Positions 25,478 to 34,700 of a DNA stretch of 64,000 bases are shown here, in pieces. The first letter of the stretch is position 1, and every line of letters begins with the position of its first letter. Origin of the DNA: Stenotrophomonas lactitubi (GTDB taxonomy: Bacteria; Pseudomonadota; Gammaproteobacteria; Xanthomonadales; Xanthomonadaceae); NCBI RefSeq assembly GCF_002803515.1, contig NZ_PHQX01000001.1:1984001-2048000 (forward strand), in the 5' to 3' direction. The notes beneath the pieces were generated by a model, which saw only the letters and a list, made by a program, of their open reading frames with translations, was not told the origin of the DNA and did not search any database. The position numbers and the translations under genes are program-made.

Positions 25478-27262
25478 TCAGCCCTGGACCGCGGCCGGGC
25501 CGCGCCCGTCCTGCTCTTCGGCCAGGCGGGCGGCGAACTCGTCGACGAACACCGCCATGTCGGCGCCGATCGCTTCGGCGCGTGCACCCAGCCAGTTGTA
25601 GCCGAACAGTGCCGGGATCGCGACGCCCAGGCCGGCGGCGGTACACAGCAGCGCTGCGGCCATGCCCGGGGCCACCGAGTTGATGTCCACCGCACCGGCC
25701 ATCGCCGCCACCACGAACACCAGCATGATGCCGATCACGGTGCCGAACAGACCCACATACGGTGCACCCTCGATGGTGGTCGACAGCCAGTTCATGCGCC
25801 GCGCCATCGCCTCCTGTTCGCGCACCATCACCGCGTCCATCGACGCGCGGATGGCGGCGATGGTGGCCGCGCTCAGATAGCCGGAGTTGCCGTCGCGCTG
25901 ATGGCGCTGCTGCATTTCATCGATGGCCACCTGGTAGATGCGCCACAGCGAGCCGTCGTGCATCGCCGCCGGCACCTTGCCCTGCCGGTCCATCTCGGAC
26001 AAGGTGCGCAGCGGCACGCCGGAGAGCTTGCTGAAGCTCTCGGTGAACACTGCATTGGCCTTGCTGGTACGGCCGAAATGGCGGCTCTTGGCGATCATGA
26101 TCGCCCATGACAACAGCATCATCAGGCCGAGGATGGCCACCACCACCCAGGCGTCGAACGGCATCGCCTTGAGGATGAAGGCGAAGTGGCTCTGTCCGGC
26201 CGATTGCTCGTCAGCACCGTAGCTGATCAGGCGCGAATCGGCTCCCTGCGCGGTGGCATCGGCCAGCAGCAGCGCCGCCGGGCGCGCCACGCGTGAGATC
26301 CGCAGTTCATCCAGCGCACCATCGAAGTTGGCCAGCGGCTGCGTCGCACCCGGTGCATCGGCACCCACCACCGCAGCGGTGGTCAGTGCCGGCAATTCAC
26401 CACTGAGCTGGGCCACCACGCGACCGTTCAGATACAGCTGCAGCGACCCCTTCTCGGCGGTAAGCGCGAGATGCGCCCACTGTCCTTCCGGGATCGGTTG
26501 TGCCGGCGTGCTGCGCTGACCATTGAGCTGCACGAAAGGCACGCGGTTGTCGATGCCCACCACCAGCTCGGCGGTGCCATCGCGCCGGGCGTAGATCGCC
26601 TGCGCGGTGGTCTGCGCGCCCGGTTTGATCCAGGCAGAAACGGTGAGCGGCGCGCCCGCTTCCTGTGCCAGCGAAGCGCTGGCCGGCAGCGGCAGCGGAC
26701 CCGCGCCCAGCTGCACGCCACGCCCGATCACCGTGCTTTCCGCCGCAGGCACTACCGCACCGGCCGTGTTGCCGTAGGCCGTGGTATCACGCGCCGGCGC
26801 ATTGGCTTCGGCAAAGTGGTAGACCAGCGTGTAGTCCGGATCGAACACCTGCTGGCCATTGCCGCTGGCCGGTGCTTTCGCGTTGCCGTAGTACATCCAG
26901 ATCGTCTGCGGCGCGCTGGCGGTCAGCGCCGGAACGTCCACCCATACCAGGGCCAGGCCCAGGTTCGGGTCGAACTGCTCGATCTGATGGGCCAGCACGG
27001 TGCGACCGTCGGCAGAAACGAAACGCAGGTCGTTGCCACCCTCCTGGGTGCCATCAAACCCGAAGTTTCCGGTATGCAGGCGCAGCAGCAGCGGGGTACG
27101 TCCGGGATTGCCGGCCAACCCTGCGCCCTGTGGGCCGGCGTCGACGGTGATCGGCTTGCGGTACTTCCATTCGGCCTGCCACCAGTTGGCATCGGCCGCG
27201 GCGGCGGGCAGCGCGATCAGCGCAGCCAGCAGCAGCAACATTCGGGAAAGCAGACGGTCCAT
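25478..27262 (-). CDS. exbB: ExbB/MotA-TolQ family protein with N-terminal DUF2341 and LamG-like domains
   Basis: 594-residue inner-membrane proton-channel subunit, more than twice the usual ExbB length. After a signal sequence (MDRLLSRMLLLLAALIALPA) comes a DUF2341 domain (about 30-140; QAEWKYRKPITVDAG, IWMYYGNAKAP), then a concanavalin/LamG-like domain (about 150-345; VSAWIKPGAQTTAQAIYARR, DGALDELRISRVARPA), then the MotA_ExbB core: membrane helices AWVVVAILGLMMLLSWAIMI, PYVGLFGTVIGIMLVFVVAA and MAAALLCTAAGLGVAIPALF. The extra domains would face the periplasm and may bind a polysaccharide or the TpsA/TpsB partners. Confidence 0.9.
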   Translation of the reverse strand: MDRLLSRMLLLLAALIALPAAAADANWWQAEWKYRKPITVDAGPQGAGLAGNPGRTPLLLRLHTGNFGFDGTQEGGNDLRFVSADGRTVLAHQIEQFDPNLGLALVWVDVPALTASAPQTIWMYYGNAKAPASGNGQQVFDPDYTLVYHFAEANAPARDTTAYGNTAGAVVPAAESTVIGRGVQLGAGPLPLPASASLAQEAGAPLTVSAWIKPGAQTTAQAIYARRDGTAELVVGIDNRVPFVQLNGQRSTPAQPIPEGQWAHLALTAEKGSLQLYLNGRVVAQLSGELPALTTAAVVGADAPGATQPLANFDGALDELRISRVARPAALLLADATAQGADSRLISYGADEQSAGQSHFAFILKAMPFDAWVVVAILGLMMLLSWAIMIAKSRHFGRTSKANAVFTESFSKLSGVPLRTLSEMDRQGKVPAAMHDGSLWRIYQVAIDEMQQRHQRDGNSGYLSAATIAAIRASMDAVMVREQEAMARRMNWLSTTIEGAPYVGLFGTVIGIMLVFVVAAMAGAVDINSVAPGMAAALLCTAAGLGVAIPALFGYNWLGARAEAIGADMAVFVDEFAARLAEEQDGRGPAAVQG

Positions 27263-27299
27263 GCAAAAGGTCTCCGGAGAACGCATCTCAAGGGAAGGG

Positions 27300-28925
27300 T
27301 CAGTAGCTGGTGCTGATGTTGAAATGCAGGCGCGGGTCGTCCTTGCGCGTGACCGGGCCGTCGGCGTAAGGCCAGGCGTAGTCCAGGCGCAGCTGCAGGT
27401 GTTCGCCCAGGCGCAGCTGCGCGCCCAGCCCGACCGACGCCAGGTTGTACTTGTCGCGCTGTTCCGGCAGCGGCTGACGCAGGCGCAGGTAGGCCGCGTC
27501 GGCGAAGCTGTACAGGCGCAGGTCGGTACCGCTCCACAGCGACCACGCCGGGGTGCGCCATTCCAGGTTGGCCAGGCCACCGTAGTCGCCGATCGCTTCG
27601 GCCGAGAGGTAGCCACGCACGGTGTACATGCCACCGGCGGCGAACTGTTCGGCCGAGACCAGCGGCGCATCGGTCGCCTGCAGCGAGCCACGCGCATACC
27701 ACTGCCAGTCGTTGCCGAAGGTGTGCGTATTGGAGACATCCGCCTTGAACGCTACGAAACTCGGGTCGGCCCAGTAGCGTTTCTGACCAAAATCGGTGGC
27801 GTTGCTGCCATAACCGAACAGACGCCGGGTTCCCGCCACCAGCTGCGTGTTGATGCTCAGCTGATCGCTCTCGCCCTGGCGCACGCCGACGAACGCCAGC
27901 GTGACCGGCGCGTACTTCAACGGCGTCTTCAGGCTGTCCTTGCCCATCTGCGTGTCTTCTTCGGTGTCCTTGAAGTCCACGCCGAGGCTGAGCTGGCGCC
28001 ACCACTGGCTGCTGCCGGCCAGGCGGTAGTTGAGCTTGAGACCAATGGAATGACCGTTGCCGATCACGTTGGTGCCGGTGCCGGTGCCGACCTGCCCACC
28101 TGCATTCAGTACGCGGCTGTCGGACTTGTAGCCGGACGCTTCCAGGCTCCACGGCGTGCCTTCAAAGGGCATCGTGTACGAGGCCGAAAACACCTTCGCC
28201 TGTTTGGTATCTTCCGGTGCAAGGTACACACCGATGTTGGCGCTGTGCCCGCGCTTCCACAGGTTGTCGTGGGCCAGCGATGCACTCAGCCGCAGCTTCT
28301 CGGTATCGGCGCTGTGATCGTTGTTGAGCGCCGCACTGGCACGCCAGGGTGACTTCTCTTCCACCTGCAGGTCCACATCCATGGTGCCCGGCACCTTGCC
28401 TTCGCGCACCAGCGGAAGCACCTGGCGACGCCCCCCCTCGTTCAGCGCAGTCAGTTCCTTCTGCGCCTGGTCGAAGTCCGGCACCCGCCCCTCAGCCAGC
28501 GCCGGTACCCGCTCGCGGATGCGTTCGGGTGAGTCATGACGGGCACCGACCACGCGCAGCTGGCCAATGGGCGTCTGCTGCACCTTCAGCAGCACCACAC
28601 CCGCATTGACCTGCTGTTCGGGCAGCTCCACATAGACCGATTGGTAGCCGGCCTGCTGATACAGCGCGTTGACTGCATCACGCGCCTTCTCGACATCGGC
28701 GAGCGTTTTGCCGGGGCCGAGGAACGGCTCGACCGCGCGTTCGATCTGGCGCGCATCGAGCACGGTGTTGCCGCGCACGATGTACTCGTTGATGTTCACC
28801 GTGGGCGCTGGCGCGGCGTCCTGCGCGAGCACTGGAAATGGCAGCGACGCCAGGGCCAGCATCAGAGGATGCAGGGGCAGCGGAAGGCGAGCGGCACGGC
28901 ACGGAACGGGAGTCATCGAAGGCAT
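27300..28925 (-). CDS. TpsB (ShlB/FhaC/HecB) two-partner secretion transporter
   Basis: 541-residue outer-membrane transporter with signal peptide ending VLAQ. Two POTRA domains occupy about residues 42-195 (NEYIVRGNTVLDARQIERAV; LRVVGARHDSPERIRERVPA), then a 16-strand barrel with the conserved VRGY motif (GGMYTVRGYLSAEAIGDYGG) of the lid loop and a final HFNISTSY. It should export the giant TpsA encoded at 31788-44189; in P. aeruginosa the matching pair is PdtB/PdtA. First gene of the tpsB-exbB-exbD-tonB-porin operon, with a PhoB-box-like site in its promoter. Confidence 0.93.
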   Translation of the reverse strand: MPSMTPVPCRAARLPLPLHPLMLALASLPFPVLAQDAAPAPTVNINEYIVRGNTVLDARQIERAVEPFLGPGKTLADVEKARDAVNALYQQAGYQSVYVELPEQQVNAGVVLLKVQQTPIGQLRVVGARHDSPERIRERVPALAEGRVPDFDQAQKELTALNEGGRRQVLPLVREGKVPGTMDVDLQVEEKSPWRASAALNNDHSADTEKLRLSASLAHDNLWKRGHSANIGVYLAPEDTKQAKVFSASYTMPFEGTPWSLEASGYKSDSRVLNAGGQVGTGTGTNVIGNGHSIGLKLNYRLAGSSQWWRQLSLGVDFKDTEEDTQMGKDSLKTPLKYAPVTLAFVGVRQGESDQLSINTQLVAGTRRLFGYGSNATDFGQKRYWADPSFVAFKADVSNTHTFGNDWQWYARGSLQATDAPLVSAEQFAAGGMYTVRGYLSAEAIGDYGGLANLEWRTPAWSLWSGTDLRLYSFADAAYLRLRQPLPEQRDKYNLASVGLGAQLRLGEHLQLRLDYAWPYADGPVTRKDDPRLHFNISTSY

Positions 28926-28990
28926 CGCGTCGTATCGAAGGGAATGGCCAGGGAGCGGCGCGTGGGTCTACCAACAGGACGTGCAGGCCG

Positions 28991-29037
28991 CGTCAAAACC
29001 GCCAACAGTTTTGTGACAGCACTGTCATCTTTTGACG
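28991..29037. promoter_or_regulatory. Nested inverted repeats in the tpsB / small secreted protein divergent promoter
   Basis: Outer arms CGTCAAAA (28991-28998) and TTTTGACG (29030-29037) enclose an inner palindrome TGACAG-CA-CTGTCA (29014-29027). The arrangement suggests one or more regulator sites serving both divergent genes. Confidence 0.6.
29002..29019 (-). promoter_or_regulatory. Candidate PhoB box upstream of tpsB
   Basis: On the minus strand the sequence reads CTGTCACAAAACTGTTGG, which fits the PhoB box CTGTCAT-AWAW-CTGTCAY at 14 of 18 positions including the A/T spacer. It lies 77 bases upstream of the tpsB start. Phosphate control is an inference. Confidence 0.5.
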
Positions 29038-29117
29038 ATGCTGAAACAGGCGCAGGCGGACACTTCGTCTGGCATACGTCTTCATTGCAAAGCGCTTGCT
29101 GCCTCAGGAGATTCAAC

Positions 29118-29459
29118 ATGCACGCCACCCTGCTTACGCCAGCCCGCCCTGCCCTCTGTGTGGCGTTGGTTCTGGCACTGGCCTCACCCTGGGCGCGGGC
29201 CGACCAGGCTGCCAAACAGGCAGATGCAGCGCCATGCATCGAAGTACAGGTCAATGGCGAGCGCATCCCCGCCTGGGACTGCCTGCAACGCAAGCTGGCG
29301 CCGGCGGAGAACGCAGCCGCCCGCCCTGCTCTTCCCGAGGCCGAACGCTTGATGCGCAAGCCCGGCAACCAGTTGCTGCAGTACAACCTGGAAGGCACGC
29401 GGCAACGCATGGGCGATGCGTTCGGGCGTTCGGTGGTGCCACAGCGCCCAGCGCGCTGA
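29118..29459 (+). CDS. Small secreted protein of unknown function
   Basis: 113 residues, ATG seven bases after AGGAG. Signal peptide TPARPALCVALVLALASPWA with cleavage near ARA. The mature part has one short conserved-looking block with two cysteines, APCIEVQVNGERIPAWDCLQ, then a charged helical tail. Divergent from tpsB and convergent with gspC, so it is placed inside the secretion island and may be a substrate or accessory factor. I do not recognise a family. Confidence 0.75.
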   Translation: MHATLLTPARPALCVALVLALASPWARADQAAKQADAAPCIEVQVNGERIPAWDCLQRKLAPAENAAARPALPEAERLMRKPGNQLLQYNLEGTRQRMGDAFGRSVVPQRPAR

Positions 29460-29466
29460 GCCGTGT

Positions 29467-29994
29467 TCAGTGCCGCCCCAGCGCGGCGGGGACGATGCCA
29501 TCGGTAGGCATTGGCGGCAATTCGGGCACGGGCAGCGAGCGCGGCTGTCCTGCCTGCTGCAGTTCAATCGCGTTCGCGCTGATTGCTGCCAATACGGTAG
29601 ATGGACCCAGACGTTGGCCCGGTGCATAGGCCTGGGCAGGCGCGCCATCTACCGACAGCAGCGCCAGCGGCGCGTGTTGCCCGGCCATTACGCCCAGCAC
29701 GGTCACGTCGGTCTGCACAGCGCCGGGCGAGAGCAGCCGCACCAGCGGTGCGCTCGCAGCGTCGTCGAAGGCCGGGGCAGCGGGTACGGCGACCTGCACC
29801 GTGGCGGCGGCAACGCGAACCGGCGCCATGAACAGGGCGATGCTCCAGTATCCCGCCACGGTCAGCAGCAGCATGGCCGCCAGCAGGGTCAACGTGCGAT
29901 TGCGATCCCAACGCCTGCCGTCCATGTTCCGCACCTTCGCCAGGTTCCTGTGCGGCCACGCTAGCAGCTGACGCTGACGCTTTTGTTTCATCAT
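29467..29994 (-). CDS. gspC: Type II secretion protein GspC (short form)
   Basis: 175-residue bitopic inner-membrane protein: basic N-terminus, membrane helix LTLLAAMLLLTVAGYWSIAL (about residues 35-55), then a homology region VRLLSPGAVQTDVTVLGVMA and PAQAYAPGQRLGPSTVLAAI that contacts the GspD secretin. It stops soon after, without the PDZ domain found in many GspC proteins. Start at 29994 or the internal ATG at 29925. Divergent from gspHIJ with 47 bases between. Confidence 0.82.
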   Translation of the reverse strand: MMKQKRQRQLLAWPHRNLAKVRNMDGRRWDRNRTLTLLAAMLLLTVAGYWSIALFMAPVRVAAATVQVAVPAAPAFDDAASAPLVRLLSPGAVQTDVTVLGVMAGQHAPLALLSVDGAPAQAYAPGQRLGPSTVLAAISANAIELQQAGQPRSLPVPELPPMPTDGIVPAALGRH

Positions 29995-30041
29995 CCGCGC
30001 CTACGCTGGCAGGTATCGGCAAGGACGGGAGGCGATGTCCG

Positions 30042-30488
30042 ATGCAACGCAGACCACGCGGCTTCACCCTGATTGAACTGATGGTGGTACTGGTCATCAT
30101 CGGCATCTGCACGGCGGGCATCGGTCTTGGCCTTGGCAGCCTGCTCGACCCTGCGCGGCAGCTGCGCCAGGAATCGGAGCGGTTGGCGCAGCGCCTGCAG
30201 GTCGCGCGCGATGAAGCACGCATCGATGGTCGGCCGATCCGCTGGCAGGCCAGCGCAGAAGGCTATCGCTTCAGCCGCCGCGACAACGAAGGCTGGGTTG
30301 AACTGCGGCGAGATGACCTGCTGCACCCCCAGCAGTGGCAAACCCACGGCATAAAAGTGCAACCGACAGCCGCCATCGAGTTGAGTCCTGAATGGATCGG
30401 CGTGCCGTGGGAACTGGCGTTGTCGCTGGACGGCCGTCGACTGCGTCTTCGTGATGATGGCAGTGGGCAATTGCAGGTCGTGCAGTGA
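30042..30488 (+). CDS. gspH: Type II secretion minor pseudopilin GspH
   Basis: 148-residue pseudopilin with prepilin peptidase site PRG|FTLIELMVVLVIIGICTA, carrying Glu at +5. The globular part includes RLQVARDEARIDGRPIRWQA. It overlaps gspI by four bases. With GspI, J and K it forms the pseudopilus tip of the type II secretion system. Confidence 0.9.
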   Translation: MQRRPRGFTLIELMVVLVIIGICTAGIGLGLGSLLDPARQLRQESERLAQRLQVARDEARIDGRPIRWQASAEGYRFSRRDNEGWVELRRDDLLHPQQWQTHGIKVQPTAAIELSPEWIGVPWELALSLDGRRLRLRDDGSGQLQVVQ

Positions 30489-30847
30489 AGCGGAAGCAAC
30501 ACGGATTCACGCTGATCGAGGTGCTGATCGCATTGGCCATCGTGGCCATCGCCTTGGCGGCGGTGATGCGCTCGGTGGCGGTGGCGACCGATGACCAGTC
30601 GCGCCTGCGTGACCGTCGGCTGGCCCTGCTGTGCGCGCAGGACCGCTGGCAGGAGCTGCGCCTGGCCGCGCAGCCACCTGGCGATGCACGTCTGCTGTGC
30701 CTGCAGGGGCGCACCCGTTTCCTGGTGCAGCAGCACCTGGGCAGCGGCGCCGACGGGCAACCGCAGCTGGAGCTGAGCGTGGTGGCCGAAGATGCACCGA
30801 AACAATCGCTGGCGCGCCTGCAGCTGCCATGGACGGCGGCGCCATGA
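30485..30847 (+). CDS. gspI: Type II secretion minor pseudopilin GspI
   Basis: 120-residue pseudopilin beginning at a GTG that overlaps the gspH stop (GTGA). The site QHG|FTLIEVLIALAIVAIALA is canonical with Glu +5, and the tail matches GspI (LALLCAQDRWQELRLAAQPP). Overlaps gspJ by ATGA. Confidence 0.9.
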   Translation: MKRKQHGFTLIEVLIALAIVAIALAAVMRSVAVATDDQSRLRDRRLALLCAQDRWQELRLAAQPPGDARLLCLQGRTRFLVQQHLGSGADGQPQLELSVVAEDAPKQSLARLQLPWTAAP

Positions 30848-31458
30848 AACGCGCTGCGGGTGGCTTCACCCTGATCGAAGTGATGATCGCCATCACCATC
30901 ATGGGCGTGCTGGCGGTGATCTGCTGGCGCGCCCTCGACAGCGTTGCCAGCACCGATCAGCGCCTGCGCCAGGCCGATGCCGAGACGAGTACGGCGATGC
31001 GGGTGCTGCAGCAGTTCCAGCGCGATATCGAGATGCGGGCCGACGATGCGCTGATGAACGGCGCGGTGCGACCGGCCGATCAGACTGCGCGGCTGCTGCC
31101 GCCGTCGTTGACCAGTGAGCGCCACCCCGATGGCGGCTTTACCCTGGAGATCACCCGCAGCGTCGGCAGTGACGGGCTGCAGTGGCAGCGCGTTCGCTGG
31201 TGGCGGCAAGGCAGCACGTTGTGGCGTGCCAGCGGTGCGCCGTCCGATCATTATCCGCTGCCTGCGCCTGAGCCGACGCGCGGGTTGATGGTGGCGCGTG
31301 ATGTGCAGCGCTTCGAAGTGCGGGCATGGCAGCCGGGAGTGGGTTGGGCAATGCTGCCCAGCCAGGGGGAGGTACTGCCGGCGACCGGTCTGGAATTGCG
31401 GTTGGGGTTGCGTGATGGACGCGGGCCGTTGAGTTACCGGCGGGTGTTGGCGCTCTGA
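30844..31458 (+). CDS. gspJ: Type II secretion minor pseudopilin GspJ
   Basis: 204-residue pseudopilin with AGG|FTLIEVMIAITIMGVLAV at the start and a GspJ body (MRVLQQFQRDIEMRADDALM, RSVGSDGLQWQRVRWWRQGS). ATG overlaps the gspI stop. It ends just before a four-copy SMAG array; gspK is not next to it but 21 kb away at 52509-53414. Confidence 0.92.
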   Translation: MKRAAGGFTLIEVMIAITIMGVLAVICWRALDSVASTDQRLRQADAETSTAMRVLQQFQRDIEMRADDALMNGAVRPADQTARLLPPSLTSERHPDGGFTLEITRSVGSDGLQWQRVRWWRQGSTLWRASGAPSDHYPLPAPEPTRGLMVARDVQRFEVRAWQPGVGWAMLPSQGEVLPATGLELRLGLRDGRGPLSYRRVLAL

Positions 31459-31463
31459 GAGGA

Positions 31464-31583
31464 GCATCCACGCATGGCGTGGATCTACTGAACTGCATCC
31501 ACGCATGGCGTGGATCTACTGAACTGCATCCACGCATGGCGTGGATCTACTGAACTGCATCCACGCATGGCGTGGATCTACTG
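31464..31583 (-). repeat. Tandem array of four SMAG elements, 31-bp period
   Basis: Four head-to-tail copies (starting 31464, 31495, 31526, 31557) of a 24-base palindrome with GTAG end, separated by an identical 7-base linker TGAACTG. All copies are identical, pointing to recent tandem amplification. Confidence 0.93.
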
Positions 31584-31595
31584 CGCGGCCGCCCG

Positions 31596-31625
31596 GTCGC
31601 CGGGCGCTGTCCCGCGCCCGGCGAC
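31596..31625. terminator. Perfect 12-bp hairpin between convergent gspJ and tpsA
   Basis: GTCGCCGGGCGC (31596-31607), six-base loop, GCGCCCGGCGAC (31614-31625). No T-run; a likely bidirectional transcript end or mRNA stabiliser. Confidence 0.6.
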
Positions 31626-31738
31626 GCCGTGTCGGTGGTCCTCACCGCTGATGGCTGCTCCCTGCCCTCGGTGCCGTCCTGGCTGGGGCCGCCACCGTTC
31701 CCTGGCAGCTGGCCCGATCCTCTGGTCTGCGCGTGGTG

Positions 31739-31760
31739 GGTGCGGACCGTGGTCCGCACC
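31739..31760. terminator. Second hairpin downstream of tpsA
   Basis: GGTGCGGACC (31739-31748) / GGTCCGCACC (31751-31760), perfect arms with two central bases, 27 bases past the tpsA stop codon on the minus strand. Confidence 0.55.
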
Positions 31761-31767
31761 GTTCCTC

Positions 31768-31791
31768 ATTCCACGCATGGCGTGGATCTAC
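31768..31791 (-). repeat. SMAG element that supplies the tpsA stop codon
   Basis: Same palindrome as the tandem array. On the minus strand its GTAG end is read ...CAG TAG ATC..., and this TAG (31790-31788) is the stop codon of the 4133-residue TpsA. Confidence 0.9.
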
Positions 31792-34700
31792 TGGGTCGGC
31801 TGCTTGCCTGCGTCTGCCCGGGCCTGCGGAAACTGGAAGGCGCTGTTGACGTCGTAGCCCGTGGCGGCTGCCGTGTTTCCGCGTGTTGGCGGGTCGATGC
31901 TGCTGCTGGAACTGCCGAAGCCGAGAATCTGCACGCTGATCACCGACGGCTGGTTGCGTCGCGCATCGTCCTGGCTCTTGCGCATCACGTCCTGTGCGGC
32001 CTGGCTGGCGCTGTTGGCCGCAGCGCTGGCCGACGCCAGCGCGTTGACGTTCACCGAGGCCAGTACCGGCAGGCCCTTGCTGTCGCCCTGCACCTGGATG
32101 TTGGCGGCGTTGAGCACCTGCAGTGCCGCCAGGTTGATGTTGCCCGACACACGGATACCCGCCTCGCCTGCATCGATGGTGCCCAGCGGAGCGATCAGGT
32201 CGACGTCGCCCGGCGCCACTTCGGCGATCGGGTTCAGCGTTGCGATGCCGGCGCCGCTGGCAGGGGCCTGCGGCGACAGGATCACGTTGCCCCAGGTGTC
32301 GTAGACCCGGCGCGGCGGGGTGTACAGCAGCGTGGTCTGCGAGCCGCGGCCGGCATTGATGTCGCCCTGCTCGGACCACGCCAGGATGTCACCACCAAAG
32401 GTGGTCATCACCCGCGACAGGCCCAGCAGCACGCTGTCCTGGCTGAACAGACGGATGTCGCCCTGGCCCTGGGTGACCAGGCCCGCGCTGGCCGGAGGCA
32501 CCGCGCCCTGCACGCCCACCACGATCTGCCCGCCCGGTGCCATCAGCTCGATGTTGCCGCCCGCTTCGGTGCGCACGCCGGAACCGCCGTACATCACGAT
32601 ATCGCCAGTACGGTTGATGGTTGCGCCATTGGCATCCTTGTCTGGCATCAGCGTGGCGATCGCTTCGCGCCCGCGCAGATAGGAACCGAAACGCGGCCCT
32701 TCTGCATTGGTGTACTCACGACCACCTTCGCGCAGTTCAGCGTAGTAGACCTGGCGCAGGAAGATGCGCTGCTGCTCCTTCGGCAATGCGTCGAACACGG
32801 CCAGCGCCTCGGCGCCGTCGGCAGCCCTGCCGAAGCGCTGCTGCAGCCACTGCTTCAGTTCCTTGTCGTAGATCTTCACCGACTTGCCAGGCTGCGCCGC
32901 CAGCGACTGCGCCGGATCGGCCAGGTTGGCGCTGTCCAGGTAGCGCGCGCGCAGTGCATCGAAGTCTATGCCTTGATTGCCAGCCGTCACGGCAATGCTC
33001 GCGCCCGGGCGAGTGTCACCCTGAACGACGCCTCCCAGACTGACGATGCTTCCGGCCTCTTCCTGGCGCAGCTGGCGGCCGGCATTCACCTCGACATTGC
33101 CGGGGCCGGCCACCGACAGGTTGCTGCGGATGATGTCCCGCCCAGCGTCGATCCCGCTGATATCGGTACCGCTGGTGTTGAGCGCGGTGACATTCGCGTT
33201 GATCACATCGCGACCCGCGCGCAGTTGTACCGCCGATCCCGCTTCATACCAATCAAACAGGGTCCGGTTCGCGATACCGGTGTTCTGCATCAGCTGTCGG
33301 CGGCCACCACTGCCCAACCCGATGATGTCACCGGCAACGGCATAGAAGCGACTTGGCGAAGTGGGGTGGGATGTCAGCGCACCGGTGGTCGGGGTACTGG
33401 GGCCGAACGCGAACAATGGCAGGATCGCCGCCGGATCGGCCCCCTGCACCCCATCGTCGGAGAGATTGTGGCTGACCCGGATTCGGCTGACGCCCCGCTG
33501 GGCCATGAATGCAGGATCAAAGGGACCAGGGAGGCGGGCATCACTACCGGAACGTGCAATGCCCGTGGCATCGATCGCGGCAAAGATCGAGCCCCCGGCC
33601 AGAACCTCGAGCTGGCCGCTGGCCGAAGGCGCGAGCAGCATCACATCGCCTGTGTTCGCGCCCGGTCCGAGGCCTCGAAGCGAGGCACTGATGATGTCAC
33701 CACTCGCTGCCACTGCGCTGAACCTGGACGGATACAGCCAGTAATTGATGTTGGGGGGAACGGATCGATCCTGCAGCGCGACGCCTTCAGCGAACATGTT
33801 GCTACCGGTTGCATGCAGACTTCCGGCCAGGCTTGGTGCGAGATTTCCGCCTGCCGAGAACAGGTCCAGTGCAGTGCCTCGGGTCCAGAGCGAGAACCAC
33901 GTAGTGCCAGCTGCATGCTGGCCATCACTCAGAACCACGTCGTTGTAGTTGGACGTCGGTACACGCCCCGCATCTGCGGCGCCACCAAGAACAATGTCGC
34001 CACGGGCCTGCAGGCGGGCGGTGGAATCACCCAGGATGAGCACCGGCCCCGCCATCGCCACGGGTGCGTCGGCCACGAACGGATTCTTCAGGCCCAACGT
34101 TCCGTAGCTGCTTTGTACCGCGCTGAGACCACCGATGCGCGCCGCCTGCAGCAGTGTACTGCCCCGCAGATTGGTCACGGCGCCATTGAGATCCAGATCC
34201 TGCAGGAAACCTTCGGACTGCTGCGCGCTCGCACGCAGGCCCGGGTTGAGCGCACCGCCGCTTCGCAGCGTCAGGTCTCCGCCCCCCGTCAGATGCAGTT
34301 CACCGTTGCTGACGCGTCCGGTCGACCCGACCGCAGCGACGATGGCGCTGGAATGGGGCGCAGTCAACAATCCCAGGGCATTGCCCATCGAAGCGATCAC
34401 CCCCGAGTGGCGGCCTGCTTCCAGGGACAGATTGCCCCCTCCCAATGTGCCGAAGCCAGTGAAGCCGACCATGCGGGGCGTCGCGTCCTGCTCGGCGCCG
34501 ACGGTGCTGTAGGTGCCGAAGTTGATCCACCAGCTGGTTGCTGTGGTCTGGACACCCTCTGTCGTGCCCGAACCCTGCCGCCACAACCAGTTTCCCACCG
34601 CAGCACTTGAATGCCCCGCTTGGTCACGCTGCGCGGTGCCCGATTCGGACCGGCCCGTCCAGACATCGCCAATGATGTCTCGCCCCGCGTCGACCCTGAC

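Noticed and set aside
31464..31583. Regular 31-bp repeats resembling a CRISPR array
   Set aside because: The unit is a palindrome and the linkers are identical, with no variable spacers and no cas genes; it is a SMAG tandem array.
31572..34610. 1012-codon open frame on the plus strand
   Set aside because: Antisense to tpsA; it is low-complexity, with repeats mirroring the tpsA coding strand.
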